From positions 1-53,239 of the forward strand of contig NZ_RCYB01000008.1 of NCBI RefSeq assembly GCF_004168205.1: 53,239 bases of DNA, read 5' to 3'. Below, one piece after another: positions 17,022 through 26,665 of this stretch (position 1 is the first letter of the stretch; each line of letters starts with the position of its first letter). This DNA is from Catenibacterium sp. co_0103 (GTDB lineage: Bacteria > Bacillota_I > Bacilli_A > Erysipelotrichales > Coprobacillaceae). The notes beneath the pieces are model-generated. The model was not told the DNA's origin, ran no database searches, and was given only the letters and a program-made list of their open reading frames with translations. The translations under genes were made by a program, and so were the position numbers.

Positions 17022-19628
17022 ATGAAAAAGTTAACAGGTAATCAGACTCGTGCATTATTCCTTGAATATTTCAAGAAACAGGGACATATGGTTGAACCAA
17101 GTGCTTCATTGATTCCCCATGATGACCCAACATTATTATGGATCAATGCCGGTGTAGCCGCATTAAAGAAATACTTTGATGGTACAGAAAAACCAGCATG
17201 TAATCGAATCACAAATGCACAGAAATCTATTCGTACAAACGATATTGAAAACGTAGGGAAGACAGCACGTCACCATACATTCTTTGAAATGTTAGGTAAC
17301 TTCTCTATTGGTGACTATTTTAAGACAGAAGCAATTCATTTTGCATGGGAATTCTTAACAGGTGAAGAATGGCTTGCTTTTGATAAAGATAAACTATATA
17401 TCACTGTTTATACAGATGATGAAGATGCATACAATGTATGGACTAAAGAATGTGGTGTAGATCCATCACATATTTTAAAGACTACAGATAACTTCTGGGA
17501 AATCGGTGCAGGACCTGGTGGACCAGATAGTGAAATCTTCTATGACCGTGGAGAAAAATATGACCCAGATCATATCGGTGAAAGACTATTCTTTGAAGAA
17601 ATGGAAAATGACCGTTATGTAGAAATCTGGAATATCGTATTTTCTCAGTTTGATTGTGATCCTACAATTGATCGTAAAGATTATAAAGAATTACCACATA
17701 AGAATATTGATACTGGTATGGGTCTTGAAAGAATTACTTCAATCATCCAGGAAGGTGAAACAAACTTCGACACAGACTTATTCTTACCAATCATTCATGC
17801 AGCTGAAGAACTAGCTGATGTAAAGTATGCAGAAGATAAAATGGCTTATAGAGTTATTGCCGACCATATCCGTACTGTAACATTCGCATTAAGTGATGGT
17901 GCTATGTTTGACCGTGCAGGTCGTGGTTATGTATTAAGAAGAATCTTAAGAAGAGCTGTTCGTTATGGTAAGAACATCGGTATTGATAAGCCTTTCTTAT
18001 ATACTTTAGTGGATGTTGTAGTAGATAACATGAAAGAATTCTATGATTATCTTCCAGAAAAAGCAGAATTCGTTAAGGAAGCTGTTAAGAAAGAAGAAGT
18101 GGCATTCCATAAGACATTATCTCAGGGTGAAAAGAAGATCAAAGATGTTATTGCACACTCTGATAATAAGATGATTGATGGTTCTACTGCCTTCATGTTA
18201 TATGATACATATGGTTTCCCATTAGAATTAACTATTGAAATCGCAGAAGAATCTGGATTTACTGTTGATAGTGAAGGATTCCAGGTAGAAATGAAAGCAC
18301 AGCAGGATCGTGCTCGTGCAGCCCGTGGTGAAAGAGAATCAATGGCTTCTCAGAAGATTGATTTAATGGATTTCACTACACCTTCTACTTTTGTTTATGA
18401 CACAGCACCTTGTAAGACTACAGTTATAGGCTTATTCAAAGATGGAGAAAAGGTGGATGAACTCACTGATGAAGGTGAAATCATCGTTGAAACAACTAAC
18501 TTCTATGCTGAAATGGGTGGTCAGTGTGCAGATACAGGTTCTGCGCATTCAGATCAGTTTGATGCAGAAGTCACTAATGTATTAAAGGCTCCTAATGGTC
18601 AGCATTTACATTATATTAAATTAAAGAGTGGCAGCGTACATTTAGGTGATACTGTAGAACTCACAGTGGATACAGCACGTCGTGCATTAATTGAAAATAA
18701 CCATACTGCAACACATTTATTAGATGCTGCATTAAAGAAAGTCTTAGGTGCACATGTTGGTCAGGCTGGGTCATACTTAGATGAAAACAGATTACGTTTT
18801 GACTTCACTCATCCATCAAAGATGACAAAAGAAGAATTAACAGCTGTAGAAGATATGGTCAATGAATATATCTTCAAGAGTGTTGATGTAGATGTTAAAG
18901 AAATGCCTAAGGAAGAAGCCATCAGTGCAGGAGCAACAGCTTTATTTGATGAAAAATATGGTGATGTTGTAAGAGTTGTACGTGTAGGTGACTTCTCAGT
19001 AGAATTATGTGGTGGTACACATGTTTCTAATACTGCAAAGATTGGTTTATTCAAGATTGAAATGGAAACTTCAGTTGGTTCTGGTGTAAGAAGAATTGAA
19101 GCAGTCACTAATGTAGCGGCTTATAAGGCATTAAGAAAATCTGAAGAAACTTTAGAAGAAGTAGGTACAGTACTTAAGGTAAATGATTTCAATAAGATCG
19201 TAGAAAAAGCTGAAAGCACAATGACTACACTTAATACAATGAAAAAAGAAATTGAAACATTAACTAGTAAGTTAAATGCTTTAGAAGCAAAGAACCAGGC
19301 TTCTCAGGTTGAAGAAGTTAATGGTGTGAAGTTCCTTTATACTCATGTAGAAAAAGATAATGCAGCCGCTAAACAGATGGCATTTGATTTTAGAGATCAG
19401 TTAGGTAGTGGTGTTGTAGTAGTAACTAGTACATTTGAAGGTAAGAATTCTTACTTTGTAGGTATTACTAAAGATCTTACAAATACATATAAAGCAGGTG
19501 TCTTAGTAAAGGCTATGAATGAAGTTCTTGATGGCCGTGGTGGAGGAAAACCTGATTTCGCTCAGGGTGGTGCACCAACACTAGATAAGATTGATGAAGC
19601 AGTTGCTGCAGTGAAATCTAAATTGTAA
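17022..19628 (+). CDS. alaS: Alanyl-tRNA synthetase
   Basis: Charges tRNA-Ala. The 868 residues hold the class II catalytic core (HHTFFEMLGNFSIGDYFK near residue 86), the tRNA-recognition region, the editing domain with the zinc-binding HTATHLL near residue 565 and CGGTH near 664, and the C-terminal DHHA1/oligomerisation part ending in GRGGGKPDFAQGG. All key elements are intact. SD AGGAGG is 5 nt before the ATG. Expression is controlled by the T-box leader just upstream, and ireB follows as in other Bacillota. Confidence 0.98.
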   Translation: MKKLTGNQTRALFLEYFKKQGHMVEPSASLIPHDDPTLLWINAGVAALKKYFDGTEKPACNRITNAQKSIRTNDIENVGKTARHHTFFEMLGNFSIGDYFKTEAIHFAWEFLTGEEWLAFDKDKLYITVYTDDEDAYNVWTKECGVDPSHILKTTDNFWEIGAGPGGPDSEIFYDRGEKYDPDHIGERLFFEEMENDRYVEIWNIVFSQFDCDPTIDRKDYKELPHKNIDTGMGLERITSIIQEGETNFDTDLFLPIIHAAEELADVKYAEDKMAYRVIADHIRTVTFALSDGAMFDRAGRGYVLRRILRRAVRYGKNIGIDKPFLYTLVDVVVDNMKEFYDYLPEKAEFVKEAVKKEEVAFHKTLSQGEKKIKDVIAHSDNKMIDGSTAFMLYDTYGFPLELTIEIAEESGFTVDSEGFQVEMKAQQDRARAARGERESMASQKIDLMDFTTPSTFVYDTAPCKTTVIGLFKDGEKVDELTDEGEIIVETTNFYAEMGGQCADTGSAHSDQFDAEVTNVLKAPNGQHLHYIKLKSGSVHLGDTVELTVDTARRALIENNHTATHLLDAALKKVLGAHVGQAGSYLDENRLRFDFTHPSKMTKEELTAVEDMVNEYIFKSVDVDVKEMPKEEAISAGATALFDEKYGDVVRVVRVGDFSVELCGGTHVSNTAKIGLFKIEMETSVGSGVRRIEAVTNVAAYKALRKSEETLEEVGTVLKVNDFNKIVEKAESTMTTLNTMKKEIETLTSKLNALEAKNQASQVEEVNGVKFLYTHVEKDNAAAKQMAFDFRDQLGSGVVVVTSTFEGKNSYFVGITKDLTNTYKAGVLVKAMNEVLDGRGGGKPDFAQGGAPTLDKIDEAVAAVKSKL

Positions 19629-19685
19629 AAAAATTGAATTTTATCTTCGTTTATACTAAAATAAGTGATATAGGGAGGGTTCATT

Positions 19686-19943
19686 ATGGCACAAGATTAT
19701 ACACAGACAAGAGTATTTAACTCAGAAGATCTCAAACGAGAAGTAATTAGAAACAACTTAATGACAGTTGCTGAGGCTTTAGAAGAAAGAGGATATAATG
19801 CAGTTCACCAGATTGCTGGTTATCTGATTTCTAATGATCCTGCTTATATTTCAAGTCATAAGAGTGCAAGATCTATTATTCAGCAAGCTGATCGTGATGA
19901 AATTATTGAAGAACTTGTAAAGTTCTATTTGGAGTCTAAATAG
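19686..19943 (+). CDS. ireB: IreB family regulatory phosphoprotein (UPF0297)
   Basis: A small cytosolic protein of 85 residues, family UPF0297 (YrzL). In Enterococcus IreB is a substrate of the Ser/Thr kinase IreK and affects cephalosporin tolerance. The core RVFNSEDLKREVIRNNLM and the tail DEIIEELVKFYLE are typical. It is followed, overlapping by one base (TAGTG), by yqgF and then a DUF1292 gene, the conserved trio next to alaS. GGGAGGGT precedes the ATG. Confidence 0.93.
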   Translation: MAQDYTQTRVFNSEDLKREVIRNNLMTVAEALEERGYNAVHQIAGYLISNDPAYISSHKSARSIIQQADRDEIIEELVKFYLESK

Positions 19944-20365
19944 TGGAAAAGATATTAGGACTTGATTTAGGATCACGTACTTGCGGTGTTGCGATAAGTG
20001 ATACATTAGGAATGCTTGCACATGGTGTAGAAACTTATCATTTCAGCGAAAACGCATATAAGAAATGTGCTTATCATATCAAGAATATCGTAGAAGAGAA
20101 TAATATTCATACAATTGTCTTAGGATTACCTAAGCATATGAATGGTGATCTTGGTGAACGTGCACAGATTTCTATTGATTTTAAAGAACGTTTAGAGAAG
20201 ATGATGGATGTTGAAGTTATTCTTGAAGATGAAAGATTAACAACTGTTATTGCGACAAATAATCTTATTTTTGGTGATGTTTCAAGAAAGAAACGTAAAC
20301 AGGTTGTTGATAAGATGGCAGCAGTTGAAATTCTTCAGGGGTATCTTGATAAGATAAGGAGATAA
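19943..20365 (+). CDS. yqgF: Holliday junction resolvase-like / pre-16S rRNA nuclease YqgF
   Basis: An RNase H-fold nuclease of 140 residues (RuvX/YqgF), thought to act in maturation of the 16S rRNA 5' end. The catalytic acidic residues are visible in LGLDLGSRTCGVAIS near residue 4, VILEDERLTT near residue 90 and KMAAVEILQGYL near residue 120. The start codon is GTG, sharing its first base with the ireB stop, so translation is coupled. Older annotations call it a putative Holliday junction resolvase. Confidence 0.94.
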   Translation: MEKILGLDLGSRTCGVAISDTLGMLAHGVETYHFSENAYKKCAYHIKNIVEENNIHTIVLGLPKHMNGDLGERAQISIDFKERLEKMMDVEVILEDERLTTVIATNNLIFGDVSRKKRKQVVDKMAAVEILQGYLDKIRR

Positions 20366-20368
20366 GCA

Positions 20369-20692
20369 ATGGACGATAATAAAATTGTGATTACCGATAA
20401 TAACGGGGAAGAAAATGTGTTTGAAATTCTTTTTACTTATGAAGATGAAGAGAATGGAAATAAATATGTCATGTATTATAGTGAAGAAGATGATGAGCAG
20501 ATCTTTGCATCTCGTTATGATGATGATAATCATTTATATGATATTGAAGATCCAGCTGAATGGGAGCGTCTAGAAGAAGTTCTAGAAGACTTCAATATGC
20601 ATGATGAAGAAGAAACAGATGATAAATGTGATGGCTGTGTATGCGAAGATGGGGACTGCGTCACAGATTGTTCTGAATGTGATAAGAACTAG
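20369..20692 (+). CDS. DUF1292 protein with a cysteine-rich tail
   Basis: A 107-residue acidic protein. Residues 5-75 match DUF1292 (YrzB): ITDNNGEENVFEILFTYEDE and a WERLEEVLEDF helix. It sits 3 nt after yqgF in the conserved ireB-yqgF-yrzB trio. The last 20 residues hold six cysteines (KCDGCVCEDGDCVTDCSEC), which the typical family member lacks and which could bind metal. The function of the family is unknown. Confidence 0.88.
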   Translation: MDDNKIVITDNNGEENVFEILFTYEDEENGNKYVMYYSEEDDEQIFASRYDDDNHLYDIEDPAEWERLEEVLEDFNMHDEEETDDKCDGCVCEDGDCVTDCSECDKN

Positions 20693-20715
20693 GTAACAAC
20701 CGTTACCTAGTTTTA
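20689..20715 (+). terminator. Intrinsic terminator of the ireB operon
   Basis: Perfect 9-bp stem CTAGGTAAC with GTTACCTAG and a T-rich tail; the stop codon of the DUF1292 gene is inside the stem. Confidence 0.8.
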
Positions 20716-20729
20716 GTAAGGAGATTATT

Positions 20730-21821
20730 ATGGGACTTTTTAGTAAAACAAAAACAGTAGATATTTTCTTTGTAGGCAGCGAAGGAACAGATCTTGATCG
20801 TGGTATTTATGCATTCTATCTTAATGTAGATAATGGAGAAATCATCAAGAAATCATTCGTTAAGTCTCTAGCTAGCCCTCTCGCAATGAATAGACAAGGA
20901 CGTTTCATGTATTTAACTTACCGTAATGGGACAGGACGTGCTCAGGATGGTGGTATCTGGCAGTATGCCTGCATGGAAACTCAGTTAGGACTTGCAGCAA
21001 GAATCGGTAACGAAGGACGTACATATATCCAGACTGTCTTAAATAAAGAGCGTGATTATGCTTATGCGATTGATTATTATAATGGTGAAGTAGTCACTAT
21101 ACCAATTAAGACTTCTAAAATCATTAGAGTATCAAAAACAGTAAAACTAGATGGTCATAGTATTGATCTAGTCAAACAAACTGAATCTCATCCTACATTT
21201 ATGACATTCACTCCAGATAATACAAAACTTATTGTCACTGATTTAGGTGGTGATGAAGTCATCTTCTTTACTGAAGGTGAAAAGGGTGAACTTACTAAGG
21301 ATGAAGAATTATCATTTAAGTTAAACCCTGGAAGTGGACCATTAAAACTTGTTTATTCTAGTAACCGCAAATTTGCCTATATTCTCAATCAAATCTCAAG
21401 CACTATTACATGTTATGCTGTAAAGCATAATAAGTTTACTTTAGTAGATGAAGTGATGACTTATTCTAAGGATGAATATGATGGTGTCAATACACCAATG
21501 GATATGGTTATTACTGAAAATGGACGTTTTATCTTTGTAATCAATAAAGGTGATGATACAATCGTTGCCTTTGAAAGAGATAAAGAGACTGGAAAGCTTA
21601 CAAGAACTGATTGTATGGAAACAGATGAAGGACCTAAGTCTCTACTCTTATTTAGAGATAAGTACTTACTTGTTGCATGTAAACAGGGTGGATCACTTGA
21701 AAGCTTTGAAATCAAAGAAGATGAAAAGCGTGCTGTTTTATATGAAACACATCACCAGTTCACAATCCATGCCCCAGTATGTATGGAAAAAGGTACAGAA
21801 AACTTACGTGTAGTTAAATAA
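20730..21821 (+). CDS. Lactonase family beta-propeller protein
   Basis: A 363-residue seven-bladed propeller-like protein of the YkgB/Pgl lactonase family, which in characterised members hydrolyses 6-phosphogluconolactone. Family features are the opening FFVGSEGTDLDRGIYAFYL, the central HPTFMTFTPDNTKLIVTDLG near residue 155 and GRFIFVINKGDDTIVAFER near 258. Length and blade spacing are normal. It has no signal peptide, so it is cytosolic. No pentose phosphate genes lie nearby, so the substrate is inferred from family only. SD AAGGAGA is good. Confidence 0.82.
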   Translation: MGLFSKTKTVDIFFVGSEGTDLDRGIYAFYLNVDNGEIIKKSFVKSLASPLAMNRQGRFMYLTYRNGTGRAQDGGIWQYACMETQLGLAARIGNEGRTYIQTVLNKERDYAYAIDYYNGEVVTIPIKTSKIIRVSKTVKLDGHSIDLVKQTESHPTFMTFTPDNTKLIVTDLGGDEVIFFTEGEKGELTKDEELSFKLNPGSGPLKLVYSSNRKFAYILNQISSTITCYAVKHNKFTLVDEVMTYSKDEYDGVNTPMDMVITENGRFIFVINKGDDTIVAFERDKETGKLTRTDCMETDEGPKSLLLFRDKYLLVACKQGGSLESFEIKEDEKRAVLYETHHQFTIHAPVCMEKGTENLRVVK

Positions 21822-21845
21822 GGCATGTTCATGCCTTATTTTTCT
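21816..21845 (+). terminator. Intrinsic terminator of the lactonase gene
   Basis: Perfect 12-bp stem AAATAAGGCATG with CATGCCTTATTT, followed by T; the stop codon is in the left arm. Confidence 0.88.
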
Positions 21846-21900
21846 TATGGTAATTATCGGGTTAATTCTATATAATGGTTAAGGAAAAGGAGATGTATAT

Positions 21901-22932
21901 ATGAAAAAGAAAATCATAGTGGCAGTCCTTGTAGTTGTACTATTAATAGGTGGTACTGGCTTATTTTATATAAGTGGTACAGGACATGTCTCTTCTAAAA
22001 GTGAAGTGGTACAGGTAACTGTAAAGAAAGGTGAAAATGCTTATACAGTTTTAAATACATTAGATTCAAAAGGCTTAATAAAAAATAAATTGGTGGCTAA
22101 GGTTTACTTAAAGATTCATAAGCCTTCAGTTATCTCTCAAACTTACAATTTGAATAAGAACATGTCTCTTTCAAAGATGTATAGCATCATGTCAAAGATG
22201 AACAGCTCTTATGTTGTGAAGTCTTCCTTAACTATTCCTGAAGGAATTACTATTCCTCAGGCAGCTAAAAAGGTTGCAAATGTAACTGGTAAATCAGAAC
22301 AAGAAGTATTAGATAAATGGTCTGATCACACTTATTTAAAAGAGCTTATTTCTAAATATTGGTTCTTGACAGATGACATTCTCCAAAAGGGTATTTTATA
22401 TCCATTAGAAGGTTATCTCTATCCTGAAACATATGTACTTTATGATAAATCTACAACAATAGAAAAAGTCACAAAAGAAATGCTGGATTATATGGATCAA
22501 CAATTAACACCTTATAAGGATTCAATAACTAAGCTTGGCTATACACCTCATCAATTTTTAACACTTTGCTCAGTCGTAGAAAGAGAATCTTTATTTGATA
22601 AAGATCGTCCAGCCATTGCGGGTGTATTTATCAATCGTTTAAAGACCGGTATGAGATTACAGTCAGATATTACTGTCAACTATGCATTAAATAGAACAGG
22701 TGTCAAAGTCACTACTAAGATGACTAAGACTGATTCTCCTTATAATACATATAAATATGCAGGACTTCCTATTGGTCCTATTGCATGTGTCCCACAAAAG
22801 ACTATGAATGCAGTCGCAAACTATACACCATCTGATTATTTATTCTTCTTTGCGAAGAAAGATGGGACTGTCATCTATTCAAAGACATATAAAGAACATA
22901 AAAAAGCAGTGAAGGAGAATAAGTGGTATTAA
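21901..22932 (+). CDS. mltG: Endolytic murein transglycosylase MltG
   Basis: Cuts nascent glycan strands near the membrane and so limits peptidoglycan chain length. The protein has one N-terminal membrane anchor (residues 4-24), a LysM-like subdomain and the YceG catalytic domain with VVERESLFDKDRPAIAGVF near residue 233 (catalytic Glu) and GLPIGPIACV near residue 295. The length of 343 is typical. It opens the mltG-trmR-trhP1-trhP2-udk transcription unit, behind a TATAAT box and AAGGAGA. Confidence 0.94.
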   Translation: MKKKIIVAVLVVVLLIGGTGLFYISGTGHVSSKSEVVQVTVKKGENAYTVLNTLDSKGLIKNKLVAKVYLKIHKPSVISQTYNLNKNMSLSKMYSIMSKMNSSYVVKSSLTIPEGITIPQAAKKVANVTGKSEQEVLDKWSDHTYLKELISKYWFLTDDILQKGILYPLEGYLYPETYVLYDKSTTIEKVTKEMLDYMDQQLTPYKDSITKLGYTPHQFLTLCSVVERESLFDKDRPAIAGVFINRLKTGMRLQSDITVNYALNRTGVKVTTKMTKTDSPYNTYKYAGLPIGPIACVPQKTMNAVANYTPSDYLFFFAKKDGTVIYSKTYKEHKKAVKENKWY

Positions 22933-23543
22933 TGAAATCATTTTATGAATTAGAAGAATATGCACTTGTGAAAGACGTGCCTATTATGCAAAAAGAAGGT
23001 ATTGAATACCTTATTGATGAATTAAATAAAAGAAATGCGGAGTCTGTATTAGAGATTGGAAGTGCCATTGGGTATTCATCTTTAATGATGGCCACTCATG
23101 TCAAAGGTCTTCATGTTGATACAATTGAAAGAGATGATATACGTTATCAGGAAGCAGTTGTAAATATTCATGATTTTAATCAGGAAGACAACATTACAAT
23201 CTATCATGAAGATGCATTAGAGTTTGATGATACATTGTTGAAGCATGTTCCTTATGATTGTCTTTTTATTGATGCAGCAAAAGCGCAGTATCAGCGTTTT
23301 TTTGAGAAATATGTTCCTTATTTAAAGGAAGATGGTTTTGTGTTAGTGGATAATCTAGATTTCCATGGTATGATTTTTGATATACCAAATATAAAAAATA
23401 GAAATACACGTGCTCTTGTAAGAAAGATCAAACGTTTTAAAGACTGGATCTTCTCTAATGATGAATATGATGCACATTATGTGCAGGTAGGTGATGGTCT
23501 ATGTATCATTACTAGAAAGGATCAAAATGAAAATCGCAATTAA
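22923..23543 (+). CDS. trmR: tRNA 5-hydroxyuridine methyltransferase TrmR
   Basis: A class I SAM-dependent O-methyltransferase (motif I VLEIGSAIGYSSLMMA near residue 40; DCLFIDAAKAQYQRF near residue 117). In Bacillus TrmR methylates ho5U34 to mo5U34 in tRNA, and the same order mltG-trmR-trhP1-trhP2-udk-greA supports that role. The GTG at 22923 lies 5 nt after AAGGAG; the alternative ATG at 22932, sharing a base with the mltG stop, is 14 nt away. I keep the GTG but the start is uncertain by three codons. Confidence 0.9.
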   Translation: MVLMKSFYELEEYALVKDVPIMQKEGIEYLIDELNKRNAESVLEIGSAIGYSSLMMATHVKGLHVDTIERDDIRYQEAVVNIHDFNQEDNITIYHEDALEFDDTLLKHVPYDCLFIDAAKAQYQRFFEKYVPYLKEDGFVLVDNLDFHGMIFDIPNIKNRNTRALVRKIKRFKDWIFSNDEYDAHYVQVGDGLCIITRKDQNENRN

Positions 23544-24447
23544 TTTAAATGATCGTGGATACCTTCATGATTATGTTGATATGGGTGTTTCTTTGATTAT
23601 GGCTGGATCAGACTATAGTGTTTTGACACCAGTGAAGTTTTCTATTGAAGAATTGAAAGAAATCAAAGAACAGGCAAAAGAACTTTATGTTTATGTGAAT
23701 GCTATGTATGATGAACATGATCTAGAGGGACTAGAAAAACATATTGATGCATTACATGAGATTGGAATCGATGGATTAATCTTCCAGGATTTTGGTGTAT
23801 TACAAATAGTTAATAAAAAGGGTTATGATTTCAAGATGATTTATCATCCTTTAACTCTTAATACCAATTCAAGTACACTGAATACTTTATCTCATTATGG
23901 TATTTCTGGTGCTTTTGTTTCTAAAGAAATATCTTTGAAGGAACAGCTAGAAATACGTAAAAATTGTGATATGCCATTATTTGTATTAGGTCATGGTGTA
24001 CAGTATATGATGATGAGTAAGAGACATTTAATCTCTAATTATGAAAAAGCAAGTAATACAACATTAAGCCATAATAAAGACGCTCTCACAATTAATCCAC
24101 GTGGACAGGATTTCCCATGTCATATATATGAAACAACTCGTGGAACGGCTGTATTCAGCAAATCTAGACTATATACATTGGATTTATTCAATACATTAAA
24201 GGACTTTGATTACCTTTATATTGAAACAATGTTTATGGATTCAAGAGAAGCTATAGAAGTTATTAGTATGTATTGTGATTGTCTTAAAGCCCTAGAAAGA
24301 GGTACATATGAAAAAGAAGTAAAAGAATATCTTCCTTTATTAAGAAAGATTTCAAAACCTCTTGATCGTGGTTTCTTATATGATGATACAATTTATCGTC
24401 TTGAAGATGTAAAGAGGAGGGATCTAGAAGATGCAGCCAATAAGTAA
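23527..24447 (+). CDS. trhP1: tRNA hydroxylation protein TrhP1 (peptidase U32 family)
   Basis: A U32-family protein of 306 residues. In Bacillus TrhP1 (YrrN) and TrhP2 together are needed for 5-hydroxyuridine at U34. The barrel-like pattern (MKIAINLNDRGYLHDYVDMG, YVYVNAMYDEHD, FKMIYHPLTLNTNSS) fits the family. The start at 23527 has GAAAGGAT upstream and lies inside the end of trmR; a longer frame to 23491 has no SD. The Cys cluster seen in TrhP2 is not present here, as is usual for the shorter paralogue. Confidence 0.87.
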   Translation: MKIAINLNDRGYLHDYVDMGVSLIMAGSDYSVLTPVKFSIEELKEIKEQAKELYVYVNAMYDEHDLEGLEKHIDALHEIGIDGLIFQDFGVLQIVNKKGYDFKMIYHPLTLNTNSSTLNTLSHYGISGAFVSKEISLKEQLEIRKNCDMPLFVLGHGVQYMMMSKRHLISNYEKASNTTLSHNKDALTINPRGQDFPCHIYETTRGTAVFSKSRLYTLDLFNTLKDFDYLYIETMFMDSREAIEVISMYCDCLKALERGTYEKEVKEYLPLLRKISKPLDRGFLYDDTIYRLEDVKRRDLEDAANK

Positions 24448-25681
24448 GATTATTAATGGTCGTCGTGTGATTGTGAAAAAACCTGAATTACTTGCCCCTG
24501 CAGGAAACCTAGAAAAGCTTAAAACAGCTATTATTTATGGTGCAGATGCAGTATTTATTGGTGGTAAGGAATTCTCTTTACGATCACAGGCATCTAACTT
24601 CTCTATAGAAGACATTAAAGAAGCAGTACAATTTGCGAATCAATATGGCGCTAAAATCCATGTTACATGTAATATCATCCTTCATCATGATAACTTAGAA
24701 GGCATTAAAGAGTACTTACAGGCATTAGATGATGCAGGTGTTACAGCTATTATTGTCGCAGATCCATATATTATGAATCTTGCGAAAAGTATGGACTTAA
24801 AGCTAGAAGTACATGTCTCTACACAAATGTCAGTCACTAATTCAACTGCTGTTAAGTTCTTTGAAGATATGGGAATGGACAGAGTAGTACTAGGTCGTGA
24901 AACAACTTTTGCTGACTTGAAGGACATTAGAAAAAATGCCCCTGATATTGATTTAGAATACTTTATACATGGTGCAATGTGTATTTCTTATAGTGGTCGT
25001 TGTATGTTATCTAACTACTATTCTAGACGAGACGCCAATAGAGGTGGCTGTTCACAAAGTTGTAGATGGTATTATGATTTAGAAGAGAATGGACAATCTA
25101 TTAATGAAGATTTCCCATTTACTATGTCTTCTAAGGATATGTGTCTCATTCATCATATTGGTGAATTAATAGAATGTGGTGTGGATTCGTTCAAGATAGA
25201 AGGGCGTATGAAGTCTGTTCATTATATTGCGACAGTTGTATCTACTTATAGAAAGCTCATTGATACATATTGTGCTGATCCTGATCATTTTGCAGATTCA
25301 AAGAAATATGAAGATGAACTACAAAAAGCAGCCAATAGAGCATTCTGTCATGGATTCTTTTATGATAATCCAGGTGTAGATGAACAGCTTTATAACTTAA
25401 GAGATGAACATCCTACACAGGAATTCGTTATGCGCGTACTTGATTATGATAAAGATTCTAAACGAGCTAAAATTGAACAGCGTAACTATTTCAAAGTAGG
25501 AGACAAGATAGAAATATTCTCTCCTAGTCATTCCAATATTTATTTTACTGTTGATAAGATTTATAATGAAGATAATGAATTGGTGGAAGTAGCCAACCAT
25601 CCAATGGAAATACTTTATGTAGAAATTGATTATCCAGTATTAGAGAATGATATGGGAAGGAAGGTAAACCATGGAAAATAA
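24431..25681 (+). CDS. trhP2: tRNA hydroxylation protein TrhP2 (peptidase U32 family)
   Basis: A 416-residue U32 family member that acts in prephenate-dependent hydroxylation of U34. The N-terminal [20 protein letters not shown] and the signature [17 protein letters not shown] near residue 179, followed by GGCSQSCRW, give four cysteines able to hold an iron-sulfur cluster, as known for this family. The start overlaps the end of trhP1 and has AGGAGGG upstream; the udk start lies inside its last codons. Confidence 0.93.
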   Translation: MQPISKIINGRRVIVKKPELLAPAGNLEKLKTAIIYGADAVFIGGKEFSLRSQASNFSIEDIKEAVQFANQYGAKIHVTCNIILHHDNLEGIKEYLQALDDAGVTAIIVADPYIMNLAKSMDLKLEVHVSTQMSVTNSTAVKFFEDMGMDRVVLGRETTFADLKDIRKNAPDIDLEYFIHGAMCISYSGRCMLSNYYSRRDANRGGCSQSCRWYYDLEENGQSINEDFPFTMSSKDMCLIHHIGELIECGVDSFKIEGRMKSVHYIATVVSTYRKLIDTYCADPDHFADSKKYEDELQKAANRAFCHGFFYDNPGVDEQLYNLRDEHPTQEFVMRVLDYDKDSKRAKIEQRNYFKVGDKIEIFSPSHSNIYFTVDKIYNEDNELVEVANHPMEILYVEIDYPVLENDMGRKVNHGK

Positions 25682-26297
25682 AGCTGTCATTATTGGGATT
25701 GCAGGTGGAAGTGCTTCTGGTAAGACTTCTATCGCTCAATCCATCTATGATCGTTTTAAAGGCAGTCATAGAGTAAAAATCATTAAACAAGATGATTACT
25801 ACAAAGATCAAAGTGATAAGACAATGGAAGAAAGAGTAAAAACTAACTACGATCATCCATTTGCTTTTGATAATGATCTTCTAGTATCAGATTTAAAGAA
25901 GTTAAAAAAGAAAGAAAGAATTGAAAAACCTACTTATGATTATTCAAAGCATACAAGAAGTGATATCACAGAAGTCATTGAAGATCGTGATGTTATTATT
26001 CTAGAAGGTATCTTTGTCTTAGCAGAAGAAGAGGTAAGAGATCTTTGTGATATACTGATTTATGTGGATACAGATGCAGATATCCGCTTTATCAGACGAT
26101 TAAGAAGAGATGTAGAAGAACGTGCAAGAACTGTTGATTCAGTCTGTAACCAGTATTTAGAGACTGTAAGACCAATGCATGAACAGTTCATTGAACCATC
26201 TAAGAAATATGCACATATTATTATTCCTGAAGGTGGGACTAATACTGTTGCGATTGACTTATTGATTACAAAAATAAGTAGTATTCTAGGCGATTAA
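25671..26297 (+). CDS. udk: Uridine kinase
   Basis: Phosphorylates uridine and cytidine to UMP and CMP in pyrimidine salvage. Walker [16 protein letters not shown] at residues 9-23, DDYYKD near residue 41, the DHPFAFD segment near residue 61 and [12 protein letters not shown] near residue 143 are all standard. 208 residues, full length. The gene overlaps trhP2 by 11 nt and is the last gene before the mobile remnant that interrupts the way to greA. Confidence 0.96.
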   Translation: MENKAVIIGIAGGSASGKTSIAQSIYDRFKGSHRVKIIKQDDYYKDQSDKTMEERVKTNYDHPFAFDNDLLVSDLKKLKKKERIEKPTYDYSKHTRSDITEVIEDRDVIILEGIFVLAEEEVRDLCDILIYVDTDADIRFIRRLRRDVEERARTVDSVCNQYLETVRPMHEQFIEPSKKYAHIIIPEGGTNTVAIDLLITKISSILGD

Positions 26298-26336
26298 ATC
26301 TTTCTTGTCTAATTAAAATAAGTATGTTATTAATGA

Positions 26337-26640
26337 GTGGCGAAAAAAACCATAGGCTTGTCTATGGGATGAAAGCCACATAATTAAAAGAATTAAGATT
26401 AATAGAATCAAAGTATTGAATAGTGGAATCAAAATAGTATAAAATAAACATCAGGAAGATTGATTACACTTCCTTATCATAAGATAGAAATTTACCGTTA
26501 ATGTGGTCGTTGGACTGCTTGGTAATAAAAGTTCTTACTTAAATAGATTTAAACTTGTATTCCAAAGTCTGAAAATGATGTACGATTATAAGCTAAACTT
26601 GACAGTAGGAACCCCACGGGCTCACCCGTGGGAGTAGTCA
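26337..26640 (+). mobile_element. Non-autonomous IS200/IS605-like remnant with omega-RNA-like body
   Basis: This 359-bp gap between udk and greA has no credible ORF but has two subterminal hairpins typical of IS200/IS605 elements. The left one (26337-26379) nests CCATAG/CTATGG inside GTGGC/GCCAC. The right one (26613-26632) is CCCACGGG-CTCA-CCCGTGGG, followed by AGTAGTCAG. Between them are a candidate promoter (TTGAAT at 26416, TATAAA at 26438, spacer 16) and structured segments such as TTACC/GGTAA near 26492-26525. This resembles the 3' end of TnpB elements, where an omega-RNA is encoded. tnpA and tnpB are absent. The exact ends are not certain. Confidence 0.6.
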
Positions 26641-26665
26641 GATTTACGTATACGAGGTGAAAGAA

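Noticed and set aside
18809..19108. Antisense open frame of 99 codons inside alaS
   Set aside because: Lies wholly within the intact synthetase gene, has no SD, and its low-complexity Ser/Thr composition is what an out-of-frame reading gives.
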